DNA from: Daldinia sp. FL1419
Lineage: Eukaryota; Ascomycota; Sordariomycetes; Xylariales; Hypoxylaceae
Assembly (NCBI GenBank): GCA_025201765.1
Contig: MU623415.1
Span: 113,201-177,200, forward strand
Direction of reading: 5' to 3'
Length of the DNA: 64,000 bases
Every line of letters begins with the position of its first letter. The first letter of the stretch is position 1. Made by a program: the position numbers and the translations under genes. The notes under the pieces were generated by a model. It saw nothing but the letters and a program-made list of their open reading frames with translations. It searched no databases and had not been told where the DNA came from. Positions 55,190 to 64,000 of this stretch are shown here, piece by piece.

Positions 55190-56058
55190 ATGAGAAAATG
55201 TGCAATTATAGGTTAGATTTTCCTCGCGTCACGCCGTATCGTGAATGAAAGTCGACGGTTTGATCGGGGTAGGCACTCGATGGATAACAGGCAGCAATGC
55301 CGCATTATTCAATATATGCGATATAAAATAGCAAACGTTTATTGTGTCCCAATCGTATGCCCGATATTGCATGCGCGTAAGATTTACAATGTAGATCAGC
55401 ATGTCAGCGATGTACCGGTACCCCAGCCGAAACCCCATGTAAGTATGACTTAGACCCCAAAGATCTCGAGCTGTGACACTACATGTGATGGGGTACACAC
55501 GGCGCATATGCCGTTGCTGACGTAGACGGATCCTTCTGAAGTGCTGAAGAATTTATGTAGCATTGATGATTGATCACCTGCCGTCTACATGACGGAATCT
55601 CCTCGAAATGGTCTTATTAGTTGAAACGTCGTTAGCCTCCAGTTATGGCTGAATGCAAGTTGCAACTCAGGGCACCCGGTCACTTTTGCGGTGAAGCCAC
55701 CGAACGATCTAGGCGTCAAAATCTAGTAAACAACAAAATCCCGTAGCGCTATCTCGACGTGTAGAGCGAAAAGTGTGCCCTGATGATTGGCTAGATGGTC
55801 AACCGGCGTCTTGCGATCCTGGCGACAAAACTTACAGAGGTGAACTTGTAGCTGTCTTATTTTTAGCGACAGGCTCAATGCGAGGTCAGCATCGACCGGG
55901 TCCCGGTTACAGCGATCTAAACATCCATCCCCGATCTTAGAACAACGCGTGATTTTTATTTTTATTTTTTATTTTTTATTTATTTTTTTAATATGTACTA
56001 GAGCGAACGATGAATGCTCTGCGAATGAATCGTTGGGTTTAGTCCGCAGCATGCGACT
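55190..56058. promoter_or_regulatory. Divergent promoter of the hydrolase and the NLR gene
   Basis: 870 bases between the divergent starts. Close to the NLR there is a T/A-rich tract at 55950-55992 (runs of T with single A), a common nucleosome-excluding promoter pattern. Other sequence shows no motif I can name. Confidence 0.45.
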
Positions 56059-59000
56059 ATGTCCAAGGCGCAATGGAAACCGAATAGGCAAGTCTCATAT
56101 CTTTGACAATACGATACAAGCCGTTAACGGGAGAGACGGTGTAGTCCCCAGAGGGCGTGGGAAGCCGCCGTTACAAGAGCAAAGCATGAGCTTGGTAATA
56201 ACGACTTCCAAAAATTCCTGAATACTCGCGACTACGAAACATGTATTAATCAACTCACGGCTGATAAAAATGCGTTTTCTAAAAAATGGACATGGCTGAA
56301 GGGCATCCTCACGCCTTGCTTCAACGTACTTCAAACGTTCGACCGCGCGATTAGCACTTGTTGTCAAAGTAATCCGGAGGTTGCGTGCTTAGTATGGGGT
56401 GGAATCCAGGTCGTATTAACTGTAAGTTGACTTCACACTCGAATCCCAATGAGTGAAACTGAGTGTATATTAGATTGCTTCGAAATTCTCCGACTGCGTA
56501 CGCCGAATTTCGAACATGCTGCAACAGATCTCAAAATCTATGCCACGATTCGAGGACTATTCGCGCTTCTTTCCTAATAACGACAGGTTACATCTTCGTC
56601 TAGTGGATATCTATGAGGTTTTCATAATATTTCTCGTACGAGCTTTTAAATTCTTCAAGTCCCGATTTTTAAGTAAGTGACGGAACCCTCTTCTCGTCCC
56701 CCTTAATAACTAACCCAAGATGGGAAGCTGTCCTGGTAAAAGTAACGTGGCAATCTCTCGATAATGTCTTTGCGGAGGCGATTGAAAACTTAAAGGAGGG
56801 TAAGGAAGAGTTGGAATCGGAGGCTAGGGCTGCAAATATTCAGGTTGGGTTTGATCGCGAGGAAGCGGCGGAGAGGAGGCACCAAGATGTAATGGCGGTT
56901 TTACCTGTCGCTTTGAAGAGTGCGCGATTGGTTAAACCTACCGTGATTATTCCTTATGATCGAAACCCGATTTTCTTAGGAAGACAAGAGGAGCTGACGC
57001 GGATGCGTACCTATGCCAACGAACCTTCTACACCCGGCAAACGACCGCTGCGAACAATTGCGATAAGAGGCATTGGTGGAATGGGTAAAACCCAACTGGC
57101 TCTTGAGTTCATTTTTAGGGAACGCTGGCAATACAGGGGTGTATTTTGGATACGCTCAGAGGATGCCACTATTCAGCAGCAGGACTTTGCCCATATTGCC
57201 CAGACACTGAATACAGAAGAAGCAGCCAGTATGAACCTAGACAAGAATGTTCAAGCTGCCAAAGACTGGTTATCTGCTACCGGTAAGCAACCCCTTAAGT
57301 GCATCACTACCTTGCGCAATGCCTATCTCATGCTTGACTTTAGAGGAACCCTGGCTCCTTGTTTTTGACAACGTAGATGACGCCGACAGTATCCTCGATT
57401 TTTGGCCCCATTCTGGTACCGGTGTTATTATCGTAACGACACGGGATCGAGATATCGCCGATAGACTGGCCGAGTTGAAGATTGAGCTGGAGGGATTCGA
57501 TGCTAAAGAGGGCGCTACGCTTCTACACCAGATCGATCCAAGAATCAACACCTCCGATGTGGCGCGCGACATATCCGATGAGTTGGGTGGCCTACCTCTT
57601 GCACTTTGCCAGATGGGTAGCTATATGAGGCAGACGCAGTGTCGACCAGACGATTTCCTCCATACTTTGCGTAAACAGCCCGAGCGGCTTTACTCCGATA
57701 ACAACAGCACCAGGTCTTTACAGTATTCAAATACAGTGGCCAAGTGTTGCGATCTTTCGATCAGTCTACTACCCCAAGAAGGAGTTCATCTACTAGGTGT
57801 AATTGCGCTTTTTGCGACAGACGAGGTCCAAGAGGGCCTCGTAACTAAGGGATGCCTTTCTGTCTCACGTCTGCGATATTTATCCGACTTTATTGAATGG
57901 AACAACGCAATCCGCATGCTCACTCAGCACGGATTGATCGGGCGTTTCCAGGTAGAATCCGGGCAGATGATACGCATCCATCGAGTTCTTAAGCGGCATG
58001 TCCTTCATCTACTCGATTCTCAAAAGCTTCCCTTACGCGGGCGCGCTTTTCAAGACGCCTCCGACCTTTTAAACCAGATGTTTCCCCAGAGGCCACCAGA
58101 CGGAGGAACCATGAGCAAAAGCTGGAGTGAATGTGAACTATGGTTACCCCACGTGCTTAGTTTAAAGGAAGCATACGCGTCGTTTAAAAAGCCCACTGAC
58201 GAAGTTCCTAGATCATACCTCGAGATTCTCTCCAATTGTTCCTGGTATATGTGGGAGCGCAACTCTCGCAATGCCCTGGAGTTTGCATCTGATGCACTCG
58301 ATATATGCAACGAAGCCATGGAGGAAGACGATCCGGATCCCGTCCGCGCCGATATACTTACTATTTTAGCAGCGCTGGTAATGGAGGACTATCATATGAA
58401 GGGACAATGTGCCGACTTATTCCAGCGAGCACTTGAAGCTCGACAGAAATATATGGCTATCACTCCCAATCTATCTCGTGATGACCACCGACAGCTAGCT
58501 AATGCTTATAATAATACTGGGGTTGCTCGTCTCGCCCTCGAACAGTACGACGACGCGTTACCCCTGCTCCAAAAATCGCTGGAGGTCAAGCAAACATTAG
58601 GAGACGAGAAAACACTCCCGTACGATTTCGGTATTAGTTATTACAACATCTGTCGAGTACATATGGGTAAAGGATTATTTAGTAAAGCGCTTGAATATTC
58701 AGAAAAAGCCGTCGAGCTGGCGGAGAGGAATAACGGTGCAGACGACTATCGAGTAAATCAATTCCGATTCACCTACGCCGATCTTCTCGTCGCATGCGGG
58801 CGGATCGACGAAGGCTTAGAAATACACAAGAAAACTTTAGAGATTAGAGTGCGGATTATGGGCCCAGACAACAACGACTGCGGCGTGAGCCACTACGGAC
58901 TGAGCTGCGTTTATCAACAATTGGGTCTTCTGGACGACGCTTTGTAAGAGATGATGCCCCCCCCCACAAACCACCCTGTCATCCAGATGGACCCCTATTT

Positions 59001-59271
59001 TAGGAGAGGTAATTACTGACGAGTATTTGGAAGTAGAGAACACATAAATCTTGCCATTAATATTTTCCAAGGGGTCGCAAAAGCAGAAGACAGGGTAGCA
59101 AGGTCTTGCTTTAGAAAGTACTTGATATTAACTAGCCTCGAAGATCACGAAGGTGCGACGGAGGCACTTAACAAGGCGAGAAATATTCGCAAGACTCTGA
59201 TAAGCGACACGCAGACGACGAATGATACCATGGAAGAGTACGACTCCCTTGTTTCGTATATACTAAGATGA
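56059..59271 (+). CDS. NLR-type STAND protein: N-terminal helical domain, NB-ARC, TPR repeats
   Basis: A 965-residue protein in six exons: 56059-56087, 56154-56421, 56474-56676, 56720-57282, 57344-58943 and 59037-59271. All phases close. Residues about 10-210 form an all-helical domain with CLVWGGIQVVLTIASKFSD and MPRFEDYSRFFPNNDRLHLR, like a fungal NLR N-terminal domain (I believe DUF7708). NB-ARC follows: Walker A IRGIGGMGKTQLALEF, Walker B EPWLLVFDNVDDAD, sensor GVIIVTTRDRDIAD and GLPLALCQMGSYM, then a winged-helix part. TPRs start near LANAYNNTGVARLALEQYDD and run to the end. Such proteins act in fungal non-self recognition and programmed cell death; the ligand is unknown. Intron 1 uses a GC donor (AG|GCAAGT). 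Intron 3 needs donor GTGACG because the nearer GTAAGT breaks the frame. The start is the least certain part. Confidence 0.84.
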
Positions 59272-59310
59272 ACCAAGTAATTACACCGTTCAAACTCCTC
59301 CTGAATGTCA

Positions 59311-60461
59311 TCATTGCTTTGAAAATACGAGCGCCCTCGTCTCTATGCTCAGCCGGGGGTAGTAATTGCTAGGTAATACCTCAGGTGGTAGGGCACAAGA
59401 AGAGTGAAGACATACTTGGAGATGTCAGCCATACGAGTTAACCAATTAATCGGACCACTTACGCTTAGACTTAGCCTTGTTGCTAGTATCCCAATTCTTG
59501 AAGAGAACGCCTTCATTAATATCCATACCACTCATGTAATACCACTTACAGGCATTCGTCTGCGTAGCATAGTAGATATCCCCGACGAAGCTTCTTGCGA
59601 TCTGGTCAACGGCGACTAGGTTTTCGAGGGGCGTGCTTTTTCCGTCGCAGACTAGAAGTGGCCAGTTTTGTACTTCGTGATATAGAGGTCTCCAAAAGCT
59701 TGGGAAACAGTCAGAGAATCGCGGTAGATGATAGATGATCGGAGCTCACTTACTTGATCATTTGCACTCTGCATTTTAAGAGTTCATTCGCCTCTTCGGG
59801 TAACTCAGTTTTAACTCGCTTTAGGAGACTAAACTCAGTCGTATCTATTATGTTAACCGTTTCCTTTCTCTTATGATGAACCATTTCTGGGGGTCTTACC
59901 GGCGTGGACCGTTTGAGATGGTGCGAGGATATGTGTACGGTCTTGTATTTGTACCGGAGAGATGAGCTTATTAGCGTCATCAGTACTCATCTGCTGCCGA
60001 ATCTAGTTATCTCTATTAGCTATTGTGAGGTTAGTACCATCTACAAGACCTACTCTCCAGTCAAAGACGAACACCTTTTGGGCATCCGGGACGTTATCGC
60101 GAATGACCTTCTCTACTTGTGGGAGGTATTCCGACTCTATTAGTTTTTCGTCGTCGAATTCTACGAAGGTTTGATCATGTTTGACAAATTGAAAGCCGTG
60201 ATCATCAAGTGTGTAGGATTCCCCATCGTTTCTAATGTCGTGTAAAGGAATGCCAGGAACAGTCTCCAGTTCGACATTGGTAAGATCGATCTCACTAAAC
60301 TCGCTAGGTCTCCCTACGAAGAGCCAATATGGCTTTTCTGTTTTATATTTACTTAATGGTTTGATAAACCGAAGTTCGACTTTCGTATCTCCAGGCATGT
60401 CTAGTAAATCGAACGCATAACTAAACAAGTTTGAAGAACGACCAAGGTTCCACATACCCAT
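59311..60461 (-). CDS. asaB/CmcJ/GA4-desaturase-like 2OG-Fe(II) hydroxylase
   Basis: A 313-residue protein reconstructed from five exons: 60461-60054, 60002-59900, 59844-59754, 59698-59463 and 59414-59311. The exon lengths (408, 103, 91, 236, 104) sum to 942, and all junctions are GT-AG. Exon 1 ends VPDAQKVFVFDWR. Across intron 2 the putative iron ligands appear as QTVHADTTEF (H-x-D). Then come EEANELLKCRVQMIN, FWRPLYHEVQNWPLLVCDGK and YYMSGMDINEGVLFKNWDT, and the end CLHSSCALP (possible third His ligand) ... RLSIETRALVF. This follows the block order of the family that includes the Aspergillus asaB product, the cephamycin enzyme CmcJ and fungal gibberellin GA4 desaturase. The family is thought to oxidise secondary metabolites with 2-oxoglutarate; the substrate here is unknown. 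It converges on the NLR with 39 bases between the stops. Confidence 0.85.
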
Positions 60462-62120
60462 CCCTACTTTATGACTAGACTATTACGGTACCTTATTACC
60501 AACGTCTAACGTCTAGGTCTGTATCTCTAATTTGGTTCTTGAGGCGGGGTTCACACCATATCCATGCCTATTTTTGCACTTTCATGCAACTGTCCGGTAA
60601 TACATCTTACGATAACCCTACATATTCCAATAGGATACACGATCACCAACCACATGATATCAATAAGGAATATACTAATGCATAAGGTGGCCGTCTGGAC
60701 CACGTATGCTTCCAGGCCAGTAGGATCGGCAAATTCTGCCAGCTGATAATGAATAGAAGAACTAGGAGGCTGATGAGTTATAGATATATATCATGGTCCC
60801 TTCCCATAACGCGTGGCATGTTCAACAAGATCAAGACAGCTAAGGTTTTCACTCATAAGCAACAACACAAGCATTTAGAATTCTATTAAACTACGATATC
60901 ATGGATGCCCAAAAGCAAGACCTTAACGAACCTCCTTCTGAGGGGTTTTCGGTTCCCCCCTCGCTCCCTGGCCAGAGCCAGCCGTGGATGAAGTGGTTCA
61001 AGGCGAACGACTTGGACACCGACAAAACACCCACTGAAGACCAAGCACCCACTCAATGCCAGGGAATGACCCAGGCCGCTACTAACATTGGGTGAAGAAA
61101 AAGAGGTAGGTGCCTGCCTAATGCATCATACTCTTAGTTTATATTACGTCTAGTTATTATGTCACTAAACTAGATTCAGTCGATACAGTCGTGTCGTGAC
61201 CCCGGTCCTGATGGGAAAATTGCTCTAGGGCGACGTATGGTTTGGGGTGGCTAGACATGGTACGATTTTGATATATGCGGCTGATACTATTTCTTTTTAC
61301 TGGAACTATGAGATATAGTTGAGAATAAAATGCTACTTCATTTACCACGTAGATTCAAAACTCGATACTTGGTAAAATCGCTTTTGATGTATTCGATAAA
61401 CTACACGAGTTATTAAAGACACCTAGTATTATTAACTGTAGCTAATACGAGAATACCACTGGAAACCATCGAGCGGTCGAATCGTTCATGAATCGTTTTC
61501 CATGAAGAAGAGTGATCGGCAAGCTTACGAAGGAACCTACACCCCTGACATGACATATCACTTTTCACGTAGCACACGAGGCTCTCGGTTAGTACATATA
61601 TCATATCACGCACCCAGCATTGATCCTACAGAAAGTACGGCTCGGTACTTTATTCGGATCAGAATCCTCTTCTTGGTGATGATTAGCCTCATTCGTTAAC
61701 ACGACCGGGAATAAGTTGCGGTCTATCGAGAAATCATGCCTGACGTATCACTGCATTGGGCTTGTATTTGAAGCAGGCTTTGGAGTGATAAATCACTTAC
61801 CAGATTCCCCGCACCGCAATACGCCCGAGCTCTACGAGTAATTGCATATGTGCAGGACTGGGCGAGAATAATGGATGAAACAGAATGGTTTTGTCCAATG
61901 AACTTTCGAATGCTTCAATGCGATGTGAATGTAGTGTGTCCTAATGTACCGATACATCATCTCCTTATTTCACTTCATCCGAATGCTATTGCAAAGGATT
62001 TTCATTTTGGGCCACGACTATGATTCTTCTGAATAGCGTAGCCCATGGATGGGGGATATGGATCCAACCATATATAACAACTCACTCTAGTTAGGTCTAC
62101 CCGATTCTAATATCCGGAAA
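60462..62120. other. Intergenic with one doubtful small ORF
   Basis: 1.66 kb between divergent genes. A 64-codon ATG ORF at 60901-61095 is listed separately. The rest has no coding character, no repeat array and no RNA gene that I recognise. Confidence 0.45.
60901..61095 (+). CDS. Doubtful small protein
   Basis: A 64-residue ORF starting MDAQKQDLNEPPSEGFSVPP, hydrophilic, Pro/Gln/Asp-rich, with a single WMKWFKAND aromatic patch. It has an ATG in a TATCATGG context and a clean TGA. There is no signal peptide and no family I know. It is listed because of its evenly coding-like composition in otherwise AT-rich spacer; it could be chance, or one exon of a longer gene. Confidence 0.25.
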   Translation: MDAQKQDLNEPPSEGFSVPPSLPGQSQPWMKWFKANDLDTDKTPTEDQAPTQCQGMTQAATNIG

Positions 62121-63070
62121 ATGCCGCAACTATCAGGTCTCCAGTTGGCCTTGGGCCACCGCGTCCCCTTATTATTATACGGGACGGCCTGGAAAGAGGA
62201 AGCCACCGCAGAGCTTACCGAGGCAGCGCTAACTCACGGTTTCAGAGGTCTGGATACAGCTAATTGCCCTTCGTCTTATGATGAGCCTCTTGTAGGGGTA
62301 GGTCTTGTAGCTGCACTCAAATCCGGGATCAAGCGTGAGGATCTTTTCGTACGAATTCCATCATTATCAAGTTCAAGGCGAGACCCATTGACACTCAGCA
62401 GATACAATCCAAGTTCACGCCGTCACGGGCGCACGGCGAGGGTAAAACCCCCTTCAATCCAAACCAGGATATTGAAGGACAGATCAGGCAGTCTATTCAG
62501 CAGACGTTAGACCATTTGAAGCTCGACTATTTAGACTCGTTACTACTGCATCAGCCCTACCCAAGAGACAACGATAATTCTATTGCCTGGAGAGTCTTTG
62601 AAAGTTATGTACCTGACAAGATACGATACCTAGGGGTTTCCAATATACAGCTACCTCAGATTCAGCAGATCTATGAAGCCTCGACTATCAAGCCGGTCAT
62701 CGTTCAAAACGGGTTCCACCGGGGCACTATGTATGATCTCCACGTTAGATCGTTCTGCAAAGACCATGGAATTATTTACCAGGCTTTTTGGACGCTGCGC
62801 CATAACCGGGTGCTGCTAGAGTCGGATGTGGTCCGCTCCGTGGGGGAAAAGTTTGGCGTGGATAAAGGGGCTGCGATGTATTTGCTGCTTCTGGGCCACG
62901 GGGATACCCAAATTCTCGATGGCACAACTAAACCCGAGAGAATGGAGGCGGATATAAAGGCTGTCGCTGAAGTATTCGCTAACGACGATAAATTGGATGA
63001 GCTGCAACCATTTGTCGTAGAATTCAAGAGGCTTTTGTGGAAATTGGTGTGTAAAATTCCAACTATGTAA
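62121..63070 (+). CDS. Aldo/keto reductase
   Basis: A 298-residue AKR with exons 62121-62348 and 62402-63070; the 53-base intron (GTACGA ... CTCAGCAG) is phase 0. Without splicing the reading frame appears broken at about 62350. The N-terminus has LGHRVPLLLYGTAWKEEATA, then FRGLDTANCPSSYDEPLVG, where Asp and Tyr match the AKR catalytic positions. Spliced, DLFIQSKFTPSRAHG gives the catalytic Lys (the QSKFTP element). LDYLDSLLLHQPYPRDN carries the His, with VPDKIRYLGVSNIQLPQIQQ and VIVQNGFHRGTMYD after it. It resembles fungal AKRs of unknown substrate. It is the last gene before an abrupt AT-rich block. Confidence 0.85.
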
Positions 63071-64000
63071 GAGGAGGGATTCAGATGATTAGAATTGAAT
63101 TTTAAGTAACAAAACAGCAAACTTATTATTCCCACTACAAATGTCCCATGGTCCCTTTGAAGTTTGAAGAACCAAAGTTTATATATATGCGGCATCCACC
63201 GTCGATATTACCGAATGTTAAAAATCAGTAGCCCAGGGGCGCGATCCATTCCACCTTAATCCACCAGTGGGCTACACACTCTAATCCATTCCATTCTATT
63301 CCACTAGATTTGGTCTGTGTGCTTAATCCATTAATATATTTGAAGATTTTAAAATAGTGGATTTAGTGGAAAAATAAATTAGAAATAAAGTTATATTTTA
63401 AGAAATTTTGAAGTAAAATTATAATATTAATATTTATTAGTAATTTTGGTGGTTATATTAATAATGTAGCTTTAATTTTTTATAGTATTAAATAAATTTA
63501 TTTTATAATTATTTTATAATTAAATATATTTTTTATAATAGATTATTTAATTTAATTATTTATATAATGTAATTTATATTGTTAGAATGCCTGATTTTTT
63601 CTTATTATTTTGGTATGTTTAACATTTTTGTATGATTAATTTTAATGGTATTAAAGTCTTTTCATAAAAAAATATTAAAAATATTTATGTTTTAAATTAT
63701 GAAAATATTATTAAATATAATTTTTAAATTTTATATATTAAATATTATATTGGTATTAATATAATTAATATTATTAAAAAATTTAAATTTTGTATATTCT
63801 AATGGTATAAATATTTATTCATTATATTTAAAATTGAATAAAATATTGGGGTAATAATAATATTTAATTATTTATTAATTTTATTAATTTTATAAAAATA
63901 ATGTTATAATAGTTTTAAAATTTAAATTAATTATAAATTAATTTTATTTTATAATATAATATATATAAATTTTTATATAAATATATATTTAAATTTTTAT
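63071..64000. other. AT-rich block (probable AT-isochore/RIP-altered DNA)
   Basis: From 63071 to about 63325 the DNA is ordinary, with TAATCCA and ATTCCA words repeated (63260-63335). After that, G and C almost disappear and the sequence becomes runs of A and T to the window end. No ORF, tRNA or motif of a mobile element is visible. It continues beyond the window. This composition is what repeat-induced point mutation leaves behind, or a centromere-like or subtelomeric AT isochore. Confidence 0.75.

Noticed and set aside
59311..60461. A decayed (pseudogene) reading of the asaB-like gene
   Set aside because: Five exons with GT-AG boundaries sum to a length divisible by three and rebuild the conserved blocks.
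62349..62401. An apparent frameshift in the aldo/keto reductase
   Set aside because: A phase-0 intron with GTACGA donor and CAG acceptor restores the frame and the catalytic Lys element, so it is not a pseudogene.

Overview
The window is nuclear DNA of a filamentous ascomycete (Pezizomycotina; Sordariomycetes is my best guess, not proven). Genes carry several short GT-AG introns of about 45-80 bases, often with a CTAAC/CTAAT branch-like sequence near the acceptor. The families are typical of such fungi: homoaconitase, AA9 lytic polysaccharide monooxygenase with CBM1, Zn2Cys6 factor, NB-ARC/TPR NLR, and several SDRs. Both tRNA genes carry introns. Most spliced models were assembled by eye, and exon phases were summed to check that they close in frame. 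One gene, the ferric reductase at 7474-9471, does not close and is flagged.

Layout. 1-676: 3' end of homoaconitase (lysine synthesis). 1.4-4 kb: a Cys/His-rich small protein and a basic nuclear-looking protein. 4.1-5.8 kb: a secreted FMN-dependent 2-hydroxyacid dehydrogenase/oxidase in eight exons. 7.5-9.5 kb: ferric reductase family protein. 10.5 kb: tRNA-Pro. 11-14.3 kb: AYR1-like SDR and an F-box/ankyrin protein. 15.4-19.4 kb: SDR, FAD monooxygenase and a secreted Cys-containing protein, possibly a small metabolic cluster. 22.1-23.9 kb: plant-type haem peroxidase with a long C-terminal extension. 24.6 kb: GNAT-like protein. 27.4-29.6 kb: eIF2A. 30.4-33 kb: a transcription factor with both C2H2 fingers and a Zn2Cys6 cluster. 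33.7 kb: NmrA/isoflavone-reductase-like protein. 35.7 kb: AA9-CBM1. 37.3-39.5 kb: a small Pro-rich protein and an SDR. 40.6 kb: tRNA-Asp. 41.3-45.9 kb: a vacuolar-type amino acid transporter and a plasma-membrane-type amino acid permease, tail to tail. 49.4-51.1 kb: ACC-synthase-like PLP enzyme. 51.5-53.3 kb: an unrecognised protein with YNLRPR repeats and a Q/Y/P-rich tail. 53.5-55.2 kb: beta-lactamase-fold serine hydrolase. 56.1-59.3 kb: an NLR-type STAND protein. 59.3-60.5 kb: an asaB/CmcJ-like putative 2OG-Fe(II) enzyme. 62.1-63.1 kb: aldo/keto reductase. From about 63.3 kb to the end the DNA is almost pure A+T and looks like the edge of an AT-rich (probably RIP-altered) compartment.

How the genes relate. 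Most are ordinary neighbours. Two functional themes can be proposed as inference. First, an extracellular oxidative set: the secreted FMN oxidase could make H2O2, which peroxidases and AA9 enzymes use. Second, the accessory-looking stretch from 49 to 64 kb, which runs from the PLP enzyme through the YNLRPR protein, serine hydrolase, NLR and asaB-like enzyme up to an AT-rich boundary. This is where an undescribed self-recognition or metabolic locus would most plausibly sit.
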